64,000 nt of DNA from Thiodiazotropha sp050305635 (GCA_050305635.1 JBNLFS010000122.1:1-64000); one strand, 5' to 3'; shown: positions 45,069 to 54,813, counted from the first letter of the stretch. The notes: generated from the sequence alone by a model not told the origin. Translations and numbers: made by a program.

Positions 45069-47678
45069 TTACTCCGTACTCTTTCGCGGATAGATCATCA
45101 CGGCCGGCCCCGTTTCAGTAACACTCGCGCCGGTCGGCGACTGGTACTCGAAGGAGGTCGTAAAGTCGAGATTGCTGAGACTGGCGGAACCAATGGTGAT
45201 CACGCTCGGTTGCGAAAGGGTCGGGTAGGCGCCACAGGACTCACCCGCATCACAGATGAGGTTATCCATGTCCATATCAGAACCCGCAACCAGGACGTAG
45301 TTGCCCGCAGGCACCCCGGAGAAGCTGTAGTTTGCCGTACTCCCCTCTGCTTCCACCTCGGCCTGCATTACCGGAACGTTGGTTGCATTGTTGATCAGCA
45401 GGATGTAATGCCGCCCCGCGTCGCCGGAAATGGTGGTATCCGAGACCTGCATGATGACATCCACATCCACGGTCGAAACGCCGGACACCACCCGAACCAC
45501 ACCGGAATAGGTCGCAGGCGCAAGACCACTGCGATTGACCGTAAGGGTGTAGGTGCCCAGACCGGAAGCGTCAACCTGGCCGGGGCTGACCGACAACCAG
45601 GCGATGTTCTCCGAAACCGTCACAGTGCCCACATCACCGCCCAGGGCCTCTATGTAGAGGGTGTTGCTCTGCAGGGTACTTGCGAAGTTCAGAGTCCTGG
45701 GATTCACACTCAGGGTCGGATCGGTGGGCGTCGTGCCGCCGCCGTTACGCTGTTGTGCGGCCTGCACCGCCTTGAAAGCATCGATCAGTCCGTAACCGTA
45801 GAGGTCGTCACGCCCGGCATTGCCGATATCCGTGGTCAGTTCGCCACCGCTCAGCATACTGTCGAATATGGCCGGAGTAAGCCCTGAGTAGACGGATTTC
45901 ATGAGCGCCACGACACCCGCCACATGGGGTGACGCCATGGAGGTACCCTGGTAGAACGAATAGACATACTGTTTTGGATTTTGGGAATCATCGGCGATGA
46001 TGCTGAGCACACCGTCCGCATATCCGTCACCATTGAGATCCGCCTGGGTATCGCCACCGGGTGCCGCGATATCCACCTCGGTACCGTAGTTCGAGTATGG
46101 CGCGCGCTGACGATTCTGATCGACGGCGCTCACCGAAACCACACCGGGATAAGAGGCGGGGTAACTCAACTGGGAGGTGTTTTCGTTACCTGCCGCGGCA
46201 ATAATGATCACACCCGCATTGCGTGCGGCCGCAATGGCGTTTTGCGAGGTCTCGTTCGCGGAACCGCCGCCGAGACTCATGTTGATGATATCCGCACGCT
46301 GGGCCGGCACGGTACCCGAATCATTCGACAGGCCCGCAGCGTAGAGGATGCCCTGCGCCACATCGTAGGTCGAACCACCCCCCACGCCAAGAACACGAAT
46401 CGGCATCACACTGACATTCCAGGCCACACCGGCCACACCGATGGAGTTGTTGGTGTTGGCCGCGACGGTACCTGCGACATGGGTGCCATGGAAGGAAGAG
46501 GCATTGCCCGCCTGCACCGAATCACCCACGTCCTCCGGATTGTTATCGATACCGTCGCCATCCCCGGAAATGTCCGTGGTGGAAATGAAATCGTAACCAT
46601 AGACCAGACGTGCGGGGGTATCGGGATGATTGAACAGGATACCGGTATCGATGACCGCCACGATCACGTTACTGCTGCCGGTCGTGATATCCCAGGTCTG
46701 TGGCAGATTGATCTGGTTATAGTGCCATTGCAGGTTGTAGTACTCGTCGTTCGGCACTGCGCTGGGCTGCAGCATGTAGTTGGGCTCGGCGAACGCCACA
46801 TCGCCCCGCCCTCTCAATTGCTTGATCGCCATCAAGGTGTCGTACTTCAGCTGGTTCTTTTCATTCAGACCCGATCCGCTGACCGACTTGGCCGCCACAG
46901 AGACCCGGTTGTTGTTCAGGGTCAGCTTCTGCACCCCGAGGCTGTTACCGCCGCCCTGAGGGAAATTGAACTGGCTCATGGCGGGATCGACGGCGCGGGC
47001 CTGCAGCGTGGTATTGTCATTGAACTTCGCCAGCACATCGCCGGGCACGAAATCGTCGGACAATCTCAATGCACCCGGAGGCAGTGCCGAGGCCGGGGTC
47101 AAACCCACTGAGAGCAGGTAGTTCGATGCACCGCTGTAGGCATAGACATTGATGTAGTACTGGCCATCCGCGGGGACCACGATAGACTCGAATTTATCAG
47201 TACCAATGGAGGCATCGACCTGATTGCCATTGCTGTCGTAGAGGAACAGATCCAGATCGGCGCTGTCCAGATCTCCAATGTTCAGCAACAGGGTCTGACC
47301 CGCGGTCAGACTGGCCAGGTAGTAATCGTCACGATCACCACTGGAGAAGGAATTTCCTGCAACGCCGGTATTCTCTACATTCACATAGCCACCGATGTTA
47401 ACCGGGTTGGGGACGCTTTGCGCGTTACCCGCAGGATGATTGGGAACCCAGTTCGTCTCTACATCATTCACGTCACTGTCAGTCACCACATAAGAAGGCA
47501 CGAGCAAACGACCGCTGATGCTCCCGGTTCCTGTCGAATCGCCGGGATCGCCACCACCGTCGTCTCCGTCATCTCCGCCGCCGCCACCGCCGCCGCCGCA
47601 GGCTGCTATGATCAGCGCCACCAAGGTTGTGAGGAGGAGTTTAGCGATCAATCGGGAGGATATTCTTGTCTTCACCAC
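45069..47678 (-). CDS. S8-family (subtilisin-like) serine protease, lipoprotein
   Basis: 869-residue secreted protease. Signal peptide with lipobox LIIAAC (Cys27) and a Gly/Asp-rich tether (about 28-48). About 95-190 is a PPC-like beta domain (DRDDYYLASLTAGQTLLL), unusually before the protease; about 205-305 an I9-like prodomain; catalytic domain about 330-610 with Asp344 (AVIDTGI), His397 (SSFHGTHVAGT) and Ser580 (YQGTSMASPHVAG). C-terminal beta domains follow (BACON-like about 655-740 and a further one to 869). Start is GTG; a second GTG follows directly. Coupled to the PrcB-like gene. Probably tethered to the outer membrane. Confidence 0.92.
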   Translation of the reverse strand: MVKTRISSRLIAKLLLTTLVALIIAACGGGGGGGGDDGDDGGGDPGDSTGTGSISGRLLVPSYVVTDSDVNDVETNWVPNHPAGNAQSVPNPVNIGGYVNVENTGVAGNSFSSGDRDDYYLASLTAGQTLLLNIGDLDSADLDLFLYDSNGNQVDASIGTDKFESIVVPADGQYYINVYAYSGASNYLLSVGLTPASALPPGALRLSDDFVPGDVLAKFNDNTTLQARAVDPAMSQFNFPQGGGNSLGVQKLTLNNNRVSVAAKSVSGSGLNEKNQLKYDTLMAIKQLRGRGDVAFAEPNYMLQPSAVPNDEYYNLQWHYNQINLPQTWDITTGSSNVIVAVIDTGILFNHPDTPARLVYGYDFISTTDISGDGDGIDNNPEDVGDSVQAGNASSFHGTHVAGTVAANTNNSIGVAGVAWNVSVMPIRVLGVGGGSTYDVAQGILYAAGLSNDSGTVPAQRADIINMSLGGGSANETSQNAIAAARNAGVIIIAAAGNENTSQLSYPASYPGVVSVSAVDQNRQRAPYSNYGTEVDIAAPGGDTQADLNGDGYADGVLSIIADDSQNPKQYVYSFYQGTSMASPHVAGVVALMKSVYSGLTPAIFDSMLSGGELTTDIGNAGRDDLYGYGLIDAFKAVQAAQQRNGGGTTPTDPTLSVNPRTLNFASTLQSNTLYIEALGGDVGTVTVSENIAWLSVSPGQVDASGLGTYTLTVNRSGLAPATYSGVVRVVSGVSTVDVDVIMQVSDTTISGDAGRHYILLINNATNVPVMQAEVEAEGSTANYSFSGVPAGNYVLVAGSDMDMDNLICDAGESCGAYPTLSQPSVITIGSASLSNLDFTTSFEYQSPTGASVTETGPAVMIYPRKSTE

Positions 47679-47852
47679 GGCAGCCCCTTATGTCTTTTTT
47701 CTAGGTGATCCCAATGGATTGTAGTGTAACCGATCCTGCTTTCAATGGTGAATTTCACTCTTGACCTAGCGCACACAAATGCGCTTCTGTTCGCTGGCTA
47801 GATAGTAGGATTCCCGTAATAATGGCGAAATCAAAATCAGGAACGACATGTC

Positions 47853-48359
47853 ATGGGACGTTACCGCCCTCCTGCGCCCGCCAAATCACCGTACATCACC
47901 ACAGCCGGCTACGAACGCCTGCGCACGGAGCAGCAGGCGTTGTGGGTACGGCGGCGCGATGTGACCCAGGCGCTCGCAGCCGCAGCGGCGGAAGGCGATC
48001 GGTCAGAAAACGCCGAGTACATCTACCGCAAGAAAGAACTGCGTGAGATCGACCGGCGGATCCGCTACCTGCAGACGCGGTTACCTGTTCTGAAAGTGGT
48101 TGCAAAGCCACCGGACAATCGGCAACAGGTGTTCTTTGCCGCATGGGTGACCCTTGAAGACGACACCGGAGACACCCACGAATACCGCATCGTGGGACCG
48201 GATGAGATCGATCAGCACTCCGGTTACATCAGCCTCGATTCACCTTTGGCCCAGGCAATGCTGAAGAAGACGCTGGACGACCAGATCGACGTGGAAACAC
48301 CGGCGGGTATGACCCGTTATTGGATTACCGAAATCCGTTATGCAGACGGTCACGGATAA
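47853..48359 (+). CDS. greB: transcription elongation factor GreB
   Basis: 168 residues. GreA/GreB coiled coil (about 12-85) with the acidic tip in AAEGDRSENAEYIYRKKELR, and C-terminal FKBP-like domain (VTLEDDTGDTHEYRIVGPDE). The YITTAGYERL start and the RKKELREIDRRIRYL segment are GreB rather than GreA features. Divergent from the subtilase across 174 bases and convergent with srkA across a palindromic repeat pair. Confidence 0.94.
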   Translation: MGRYRPPAPAKSPYITTAGYERLRTEQQALWVRRRDVTQALAAAAAEGDRSENAEYIYRKKELREIDRRIRYLQTRLPVLKVVAKPPDNRQQVFFAAWVTLEDDTGDTHEYRIVGPDEIDQHSGYISLDSPLAQAMLKKTLDDQIDVETPAGMTRYWITEIRYADGHG

Positions 48360-48486
48360 CCTTCAAATCGCCCGATAGGGAGAACCCCTGAAATCTATCC
48401 GATCAGTGTTTCATTAACCTGTAGGATACTCAAACTCTGCAACAGGAGTTCTGTTTCGCATCGCAGCAATTCATGGATTTCTGGTT

Positions 48487-48600
48487 ATGATTATCCCGGG
48501 TTCCGCTGCGCTGCACCCGGGCTACGCAGGTATAACCGTGCTTGTAGCCCGGGTGAAGCAACGCGTAACCCGGGAAATGCGGCGCAGCGGAATACAAGAG
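48487..48600. repeat. inverted pair of CCCGGGTNNCGC...CACCCGGGCTAC palindromes
   Basis: Two facing cores, 48495-48525 (CCCGGGTTCCGCTGCGCTGC onward) and 48544-48574 (GTAGCCCGGGTGAAGCAACG onward), each able to form a hairpin, lie in the convergent greB/srkA gap. Single cores of the same family occur at 54814-54844 and 54953-54983. A BIME-like REP pair. Confidence 0.8.
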
Positions 48601-48615
48601 GCTCTACGCGACGGG

Positions 48616-49614
48616 TCAGAAAGGACACACCAGGGGCGGTTCGTCCATCTTAGCCAGCTGCTCGCGCAGGGTGAGGATGTGTTCCTCCCAGAAGCGGACG
48701 GAATCGAACCAGGGGAACGCGGCGGGAAAGGCCGGATCCTCCCAGCGCTGAGCCAGCCAACCGGCGTAGTGCACCAGTCGCAGACTGCGCAGCGCTTCCA
48801 GCAGATGCAACTCGGAAGGGTTGAAATCGCAGAATCGGGTATATCCCTCCAACAGGTTTTCAAGCCTTGCGGTCATATACTCCCGATCACCGGAGAGGAA
48901 CATCCACAGATCCTGGATTGCGGGACCGTTTCGCGCATCGTCGAAATCCACGATCCGGGGTCCGGATGCTCGCCACAGGATATTCCCCGGATGGCAATCC
49001 CCGTGCAGGCGAATCACGCGCACATGCCCGGCGCGCTCGTAACAGGCGTGAATGCGAAGCTCCAGGTCTTTCAGCAGACTCTCGTAGGCCGTTTCGAGAT
49101 GCATGGGAATGAACCCCTGCTGCAGAAGATAGCGGCTGGGATCCTGCAGGTAGGATTTCACATCGATATCGGGCCGATGATGAAAACGGCCCGCTCGGCC
49201 GAGCATGTGCATGCGCCCGAGAAATCGCCCCAATTGTTCCAACTGCTGGGGATTGTCCAGTTCCGGAGCCCGTCCGCCCTCGCAGGGGTAGAGTGAAAAG
49301 CGCAGATTTGCGAAATGGATGAGGGTTTGACCCGAGGCATCCGCCCGGGGGGCGATTACCGGTATCTCCTGGTCCGCAAGCGCCTGGGTATAGGCGTGCT
49401 CTTCGAGGATCGTTTCGTCACTCCAGCGCCCCGGACGATAGAACTTGGCGACCAGGGGCGGTGCGTCTTCGAGTCCCACCTGATAGACCCGGTTTTCATA
49501 GCTGTTGAGCGCTAGAAACTGCCCGCTGCACGCCACACCGGTGGACTCGATGGCATCCAGCATCCTGTCCGGGGTCAGCTGGGCGAAGACATGCGCGGAT
49601 TCCGTATCGTCCAT
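48616..49614 (-). CDS. srkA: stress response kinase A (YihE/SrkA family)
   Basis: 332-residue protein kinase-like (choline/aminoglycoside kinase fold) that in E. coli counteracts MazEF-linked death under envelope stress. ATP region ALNSYENRVYQVG and VAKFYRPGRW (Lys); catalytic loop LHGDCHPGNILW (about 206-217) and metal-binding IVDFDDARNGP (about 223-233) are intact. ATG at 49612-49614. Monocistronic; in E. coli it precedes dsbA, which is absent here. Confidence 0.94.
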   Translation of the reverse strand: MDDTESAHVFAQLTPDRMLDAIESTGVACSGQFLALNSYENRVYQVGLEDAPPLVAKFYRPGRWSDETILEEHAYTQALADQEIPVIAPRADASGQTLIHFANLRFSLYPCEGGRAPELDNPQQLEQLGRFLGRMHMLGRAGRFHHRPDIDVKSYLQDPSRYLLQQGFIPMHLETAYESLLKDLELRIHACYERAGHVRVIRLHGDCHPGNILWRASGPRIVDFDDARNGPAIQDLWMFLSGDREYMTARLENLLEGYTRFCDFNPSELHLLEALRSLRLVHYAGWLAQRWEDPAFPAAFPWFDSVRFWEEHILTLREQLAKMDEPPLVCPF

Positions 49615-49685
49615 GATGCGCTATCAGAGCCGGTGAAATCCACACAGTGACAGGCGAACCTGTCCCGACGCTCCTCGATGCGGCG

Positions 49686-50579
49686 TCAAGAGGACTCATT
49701 GCGCTTGCGCGCTACAACATAGCGAATGGGCATCCCCACATCATCCTCGACCAGATCGAATCCATGCCGATCGAACAGCTTCTCAAGATCGCAATCGTGC
49801 CAAGTGTCCAGGAAGGGTTCGTGGATGGTGTGGGCGAACCAGTGAAAATAGAGGCCCCGGATGCCATAGCGACGGAACATCTCCCAACGACTGCGGCGGG
49901 CCTGTAACGGTGAGGGTTCGCCGATTATCAACAGCGCTCCGGGTTCAAGAATGCGGTAAAGCTCATTCAGACTCAACTCGACATACTTGATGGGCATCTC
50001 GTGAAATAGAAAACAGGCGGTTGCCCCGTCGAAGCGCCGATCAGGGAAACCGGTCTCTTCGGCAATGCCCTGCACGAACTTCACCTGAGGATAGGCTGCT
50101 GCGGCGAGCTTGAGCAGATAGGGCGAGGGATCGATCCCCCAGACATCCTCGACACCGGCTGATACCAGTTCCGCCGAAACACCGCCACCGGAGCAGCCTA
50201 CATCAAGCACCCGTTTGCAGCCTCGGCAGGCCTCGGCCATGCGTTTGCGCAAAATCTTGATTTCACCCAACATGAAGCGGTCAAAGTTTCTAACGTACCG
50301 CTGAGCCATCATCTTGGAGTAATTGCCGTTGGGGAAATTATGAAATTCCCGAAGGATGTACTTGGGGATCATCTCCCGTCCGGGCATGCCATCCGGTAAT
50401 TGCACGGTGGGTCGTTTTCGGGCAACCACCTGCTTGAGAAAACGCCACAGTACCGCGGGACGGTTCAGGGCCAGCTGATCGGGCCAGGCATCCGGAACTT
50501 CAATCGAGCTCCAGTTGGGGACAGAGGGGTCTTGACCGATATTCGTTGCCATCACTGTGTAGGTGTTGTCTGTGCTCAT
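49686..50579 (-). CDS. class I SAM-dependent methyltransferase
   Basis: 297 residues from the chosen ATG 50577-50579 (MSTDNTYTVMAT); the frame is open to 50624. SAM-binding motif I is VLDVGCSGGGVSAEL, followed by GIDPSPYLLKLA and a UbiE/methyltransf_11-like core ending GALLIIGEPSP. About 120 residues precede the SAM domain, longer than minimal members. Substrate unknown. Divergent from tpm; the two genes are both methyltransferases but unrelated in detail. Confidence 0.85.
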   Translation of the reverse strand: MSTDNTYTVMATNIGQDPSVPNWSSIEVPDAWPDQLALNRPAVLWRFLKQVVARKRPTVQLPDGMPGREMIPKYILREFHNFPNGNYSKMMAQRYVRNFDRFMLGEIKILRKRMAEACRGCKRVLDVGCSGGGVSAELVSAGVEDVWGIDPSPYLLKLAAAAYPQVKFVQGIAEETGFPDRRFDGATACFLFHEMPIKYVELSLNELYRILEPGALLIIGEPSPLQARRSRWEMFRRYGIRGLYFHWFAHTIHEPFLDTWHDCDLEKLFDRHGFDLVEDDVGMPIRYVVARKRNESS

Positions 50580-50752
50580 GCCAATGTCCCTATTAGCCCA
50601 TTCAAAGAACCGATTCACACCCATTTGCGTCGCGAATCAGATGTATGGCCTGTGATTATATAAACCACCTCATCAACAGGCAATTGCTTGCGCTCACCCT
50701 CCCGGCACAACATACTGCCGTGAACATCCGAAGCGTACCTGAGACATCGAGC

Positions 50753-51430
50753 ATGAGCGAAATACCCCAACACCTGCGCGAACCCAATGAGCACTGGATC
50801 CAGCGATGGCGGGACAACAAGATCGGTTGGCACCATGTGGAATTCAATGCCCATCTGCTCAACCATTGGCACCACCTGGCGCTGCCGAGGGGTTCGACGG
50901 TGCTCGCACCGCTGTGCGGCAAGAGCCGGGACATGATCTGGCTGGCCGAGCAGGGGTATCGCATCCGTGGGGTGGAGTTGAGCCGGATCGCGGTGGAGAC
51001 CTTCTTCGCGGAGCACGATCTGACCCCGGAGGTCACTCCCGCGGGCGCCTACGAACGCTGGTCGTCAGGTCCCTTCGAACTCTATTGCGGCGATATCTTC
51101 GACCTGCGGGATCTGCCGGTTCAGGATCTGCACGCGGTCTATGACCGGGCTTCCCTGGTGGCCCTTAATCCCACGCAACGCAAGCAGTTTTCCCAGATGC
51201 TCATGGACAGTCTGCCGAACAGCATCAAAATCCTTCTGGTCACCATGAGCTACCCGCAGCAAGAGATGGACGGACCGCCCTACAGCGTGCCACAGGAGGA
51301 AGTCAGGCATCTGTTCGAAGGGCGTTTCGATGTCCGTCTGCTGCACACCCTGGACCTGCTGAAGGACACCCAACGCTATGGCGACCGGGGGGTCAGCCAG
51401 ATGTTCGAGGAGATCTACCTGCTGAGCTGA
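50753..51430 (+). CDS. tpm: thiopurine S-methyltransferase family protein
   Basis: 225 residues from ATG 50753 (MSEIPQHLREPNEHWIQRW); the frame is open upstream to 50645, but the family begins here. Signature: RWRDNKIGWHHVEFNAHLL, VLAPLCGKSRDMIWLAEQGY (SAM motif I) and VYDRASLVALNP. Bacterial members methylate selenium and tellurium oxyanion species; thiopurines are not natural substrates. Ends in a convergent gap with ydbL. Confidence 0.93.
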   Translation: MSEIPQHLREPNEHWIQRWRDNKIGWHHVEFNAHLLNHWHHLALPRGSTVLAPLCGKSRDMIWLAEQGYRIRGVELSRIAVETFFAEHDLTPEVTPAGAYERWSSGPFELYCGDIFDLRDLPVQDLHAVYDRASLVALNPTQRKQFSQMLMDSLPNSIKILLVTMSYPQQEMDGPPYSVPQEEVRHLFEGRFDVRLLHTLDLLKDTQRYGDRGVSQMFEEIYLLS

Positions 51431-51449
51431 GCCGCACCCGAAACGGTCA

Positions 51450-51467
51450 GGCGGTCTGAAAACCGCC
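51450..51467. terminator. small hairpin after tpm
   Basis: GGCGGT (51450-51455) and ACCGCC (51462-51467), extended by TCA/TGA with a bulge, 20 bases after the tpm stop. No T tract; weak evidence for termination. Confidence 0.35.
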
Positions 51468-51488
51468 CTCCTGATACACCACCGCACC

Positions 51489-51652
51489 TAGGGCCTGTTA
51501 ACACGAAGTCAATGGGGCTGAGGTTGTCCCCGGCGAGGCAGAGCGAGCTCGGTGTAGCCCCGCTACATGAGCGATTGATAACGCCGCAGGGCGCAACATC
51601 AGTCCCAGCCCCTCGGGTTGAACGGGCACTGTCCAGGCACGCATGTTCCGCC
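51489..51652. repeat. intergenic repeat starting AGGGCCTGTTAACACG
   Basis: About 160 bases between convergent tpm and ydbL. AGGGCCTGTTAACACG is a terminus I recall from dispersed gammaproteobacterial repeats; inside, GGGGCTGAGGTTGT and TCAGTCCCAGCCCC form a long imperfect stem. Only one copy in the window, so repeat status is from memory. Confidence 0.45.
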
Positions 51653-51653
51653 G

Positions 51654-52286
51654 CTATTTCTGCTGCCAGCCTCCCTGGGCATCCTGGTGCCAGTACCCCT
51701 TGGGCGCTTCCTCCACCCAGACCTTGGCGAAAATCTGTCGAATCTGTTCCGTCCACTCGGGGTGGCCATTGGCCCGTGCGATCTCCGCATAGAGGGCCTG
51801 GCGATCCCCGTTCTCATCGGCCACCAGCTTCTTCACCTTGTTGCGTTCCGGTAATGGAACGCTTTTCAAATCACGCACCGCCACCGTGCCTGTGTGGGTA
51901 AAGCCCAGTGCTCCCGAGCGGTAATAGGGGGCCAGGTCCGCCTGGCGATTCGTCATGGTAGCCCGTAACCCGCGGATCGCCGGAGAATCGATGGCGATGT
52001 TGGGGGGTGCGGCCTGGGCCGGGGGGACAAGCACGTTCACAACCGATTCCAGGGCGATCACCCAGACCGATGGACCCGATTCGAGTCGGCCCTGCTTGTC
52101 ATCCGGTGTCGCGGGGGCCGGTGCCTGCGGTTCAGCGGGGGTCCCATCGCCACCCTCGTTCAGAACATCCCGGACGATGGTTCGGGCAGCCTCCTCAGCG
52201 GCGGCGGCCGGGAAGTAGATATTGATTGTGACACAGGCGGCGAGACTCAATGCCAGCACCAGGTAACCCGTCAGACGTCGCATCAT
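51654..52286 (-). CDS. ydbL: YdbL family (DUF1318) lipoprotein
   Basis: 210 residues from ATG 52284-52286 (MMRRLTGYLVLALSLAAC), with GGAAGGAAA as ribosome site; the open frame to 52406 runs into ydbH. Lipobox LSLAAC (Cys18), then CVTINIYFPAAAAEEAART; a Pro/Ala linker (about 48-75); DUF1318 domain (about 105-205, IRGLRATMTNRQADLAPYY). Downstream of the ydbH-like gene by 37 bases. In E. coli a separate lipoprotein, YnbE, lies between; here none does, and this protein is itself a lipoprotein. Confidence 0.85.
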   Translation of the reverse strand: MMRRLTGYLVLALSLAACVTINIYFPAAAAEEAARTIVRDVLNEGGDGTPAEPQAPAPATPDDKQGRLESGPSVWVIALESVVNVLVPPAQAAPPNIAIDSPAIRGLRATMTNRQADLAPYYRSGALGFTHTGTVAVRDLKSVPLPERNKVKKLVADENGDRQALYAEIARANGHPEWTEQIRQIFAKVWVEEAPKGYWHQDAQGGWQQK

Positions 52287-52323
52287 TTTGATTTCCTTCC
52301 CTTTGGGGCAGCTATGTTCAGTT

Positions 52324-54381
52324 TTACTCGACCTGAACCCCTTCGACACGGATATTTTGCAAACGTGCCAGAAGGGTTTTCCAGGCCACATTCCGGTTGC
52401 GGGCAATCACATCGATCCGGGGCAGTCCGGCGCCTTCCACCAGGTAGTAACCGCCGTCCGCATGGGGGATGCCGTCAAGTTGCGCCTGATCGCCGGACAG
52501 GCTCACCCGCAACATCATCCGATTGTAGCGAAACTCCTTGAAAATCCCCATGAAGGTTTTGGACAGACCGGAACCGACCCCGTTTCCAAGCGCGGTCAGG
52601 TCATCGATCGCCCGCTGACTGATGCGATGCGCCAGAGGATCGTTCCGGGGAGTCTGCAACAGGGCCTGGAAGGCCACCGGTTCCCAGCTCATCAGATGCA
52701 GATTCCGCACCCAGCCTTCGAGTCCCCCTTCCATGTGTCCGAAGGAGAAGGTCTGGGTGATCGGCGCCAGATCCAGATGTCCGAATTCCGCATCGGCGAA
52801 CAGTTCCGGCACCCGCCCGAGGGGGTTTCTGATTACCAGGTCATCCACCCTGACATGCCCGCCGAAGACATTCACCTCCAGGGCGCCATCCAGAGTCAGG
52901 GTGTGATCCCGGTAGCTCATGGCCGGAAGGGATCCGTTCAGTGTCCCGCTCATCGTCGGCCAACCGAAGGCCTGGGCCAGTTCCGTCAGGGAAAGATCCG
53001 CCAGTTTCGCCCCGGTCTGCCAGACGGGGGATTCGCCGAAGGGATCCCGGGCCTCGAAACGGTCGATACTGAGACGTCCCTGCAGCAGCGGTATCGCGAG
53101 TGGCTCCAGCATGCGAAAGCTCGACTCATCCATAGTGAAACGGACCTGCATGGGTCCCAGGGCGATGCCATAAAAGGCGCCCCCCGCCAGTTTCAGTTCA
53201 CTCGGTAGTGTCTCTTCGTTATGCGGCCAGGTCAGACGCCCCCGCAGATCCCGGGCTGAAAACAGACCCTTGCGATCGTTCATCGACACGCCGGACAGGC
53301 GGGCTTCCAGGGTGTTCAGCTGATTTCCCACGATCCGCAGATCCGCCTCCAAGTCCCCGGACAGCTCCAGTTCGTCCAGGGGGGAACCGATCAGCAAGGG
53401 CTGCAGCAGGGTCTTGTAGAAGGCCTGCAAGCCGGCACTGCTCATGTGAATCCGGGCCTCATCAATCCGTGGTTGCGTCAGGTCGATGCTTCCCTGTAGT
53501 TGTGCCTGAATCAAGGGTGCGAATACCAATCCCGCATCAGTCAGCCGCAGGCGCTGCGCAGCGGGTATCCATGCCCCCTGCAGATGCAGCTTCACCGGCG
53601 TCTGAGCAACCTCCAGGTAGAACGGATCTGAATAGAACATCCCCGAATCAACCTGCAGTTCGACCCGGCCCTCCCAGGTGCTGTCCCGGCGCTGTGCGTC
53701 AAGCGTCCATCGACCCGCACCACCCTCGGCAACATGCAGCCCGGTGCCATCCGAGAAGTTCAACCCCTCGAGTCGGCCATCCCCTTTGAGTGAAGCCACC
53801 CCCTGGGCATCGCCCCGCACCCGCAGAGTGAGCCCGGAACGTCCGGACAGGCTGGTATCCCCGGGCAGCAATCCGGAATAAACCGCAGGCAGCGTGCCCA
53901 GTGCGAGTTGTTTGGCCTGCACATTCAGGCTCCAATCACCCCCGGAACCCTGCATGTCGAGGGCTACCACTCCGCCGAGCAGCTTCAGAGATCGCGCTTT
54001 CAGGGCGTAGGCACCGGCGCGTGAATAGGTTCCGTTGATGTCCAGGGACTGGGGACCGTAGGCTGATTCCCGCACTGTCAGGTGTCCGCCGGAACAGCGG
54101 AAACCCTGCTCATCCTCGATCAGTTCAGGACAATCCAGAACCACACCCTGCAGATCCCCCTGAAATGCGGGGTGTATGAAGCGCTTCATCGTGAGCCGGG
54201 CGCTCAACCCCGATGGGGTGGTCGAAAGCGCCACGTCGATACCCTCCGCCGTCCAGCTCTCCGAGGAGAGGCTCTCCAGTGAGAGCGACAGCTCGGGTTG
54301 CGCGGGAATCACTGCATCGGCGACGAGCCATAGGCCACCCAACACGAACCCCAGCCGCGTTATCCTGCTTGGGATCTTCAT
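52324..54381 (-). CDS. ydbH: YdbH-like AsmA-family envelope protein
   Basis: 685 residues, somewhat shorter than E. coli YdbH (about 880). N-terminal signal anchor (about 8-28), then long beta-rich repeats of the AsmA-like/YdbH fold expected to form a periplasmic groove for phospholipid transfer between membranes. The region LNGSLPAMSYRDHTLTLDGA and FAEPAEFGHLDLAPITQ-like FADAEFGHLDLAPI near 560-620 is the most family-like. Identification is supported by the adjacent ydbL. Functional redundancy with TamB and YhdP is known in E. coli. Confidence 0.8.
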   Translation of the reverse strand: MKIPSRITRLGFVLGGLWLVADAVIPAQPELSLSLESLSSESWTAEGIDVALSTTPSGLSARLTMKRFIHPAFQGDLQGVVLDCPELIEDEQGFRCSGGHLTVRESAYGPQSLDINGTYSRAGAYALKARSLKLLGGVVALDMQGSGGDWSLNVQAKQLALGTLPAVYSGLLPGDTSLSGRSGLTLRVRGDAQGVASLKGDGRLEGLNFSDGTGLHVAEGGAGRWTLDAQRRDSTWEGRVELQVDSGMFYSDPFYLEVAQTPVKLHLQGAWIPAAQRLRLTDAGLVFAPLIQAQLQGSIDLTQPRIDEARIHMSSAGLQAFYKTLLQPLLIGSPLDELELSGDLEADLRIVGNQLNTLEARLSGVSMNDRKGLFSARDLRGRLTWPHNEETLPSELKLAGGAFYGIALGPMQVRFTMDESSFRMLEPLAIPLLQGRLSIDRFEARDPFGESPVWQTGAKLADLSLTELAQAFGWPTMSGTLNGSLPAMSYRDHTLTLDGALEVNVFGGHVRVDDLVIRNPLGRVPELFADAEFGHLDLAPITQTFSFGHMEGGLEGWVRNLHLMSWEPVAFQALLQTPRNDPLAHRISQRAIDDLTALGNGVGSGLSKTFMGIFKEFRYNRMMLRVSLSGDQAQLDGIPHADGGYYLVEGAGLPRIDVIARNRNVAWKTLLARLQNIRVEGVQVE

Positions 54382-54813
54382 GATTCCGTATCCGCCATTG
54401 GATATCTACGGAACTGAACAACGGTTTCAATGGGTTGACGGGTCATGCCTGTTACCGCCTCGGGTAATGTGCCGGGGCCTTGAGAATGATGATCAGTGTT
54501 CTGACCGGATTTGATGAGCGGCTGGCCTGTAAAAACTATACTCGATTACCCACGACGTTCCGTCAAAAAACTCGGTTCGCGGCAGCCGTCGCAAAGCGCC
54601 GGGTGATCGGTTTGGGTGTTCGCTGCGTTCACGGGTTATCCCCCTTCCTATCTCTGCCCTTAACCAGGAACCTCCTCCAAGTTATTGATTCAATAAATCA
54701 ATGGTTAGCGAAAAAATCAGCCCCGCCATGCCGGATCGATCTCCGCGAGAGGGTCGAAGAGAAACGCCTGGCGAGTTTTGTATTGTCACGCGGCGCTTCG
54801 TGATCTGCCGGAT

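Noticed and set aside
54480..54803. 107-codon plus-strand frame in the ydbH upstream spacer
   Set aside because: No ribosome site of note, no recognisable domain, composition unlike neighbours and an end inside repeat-rich sequence.
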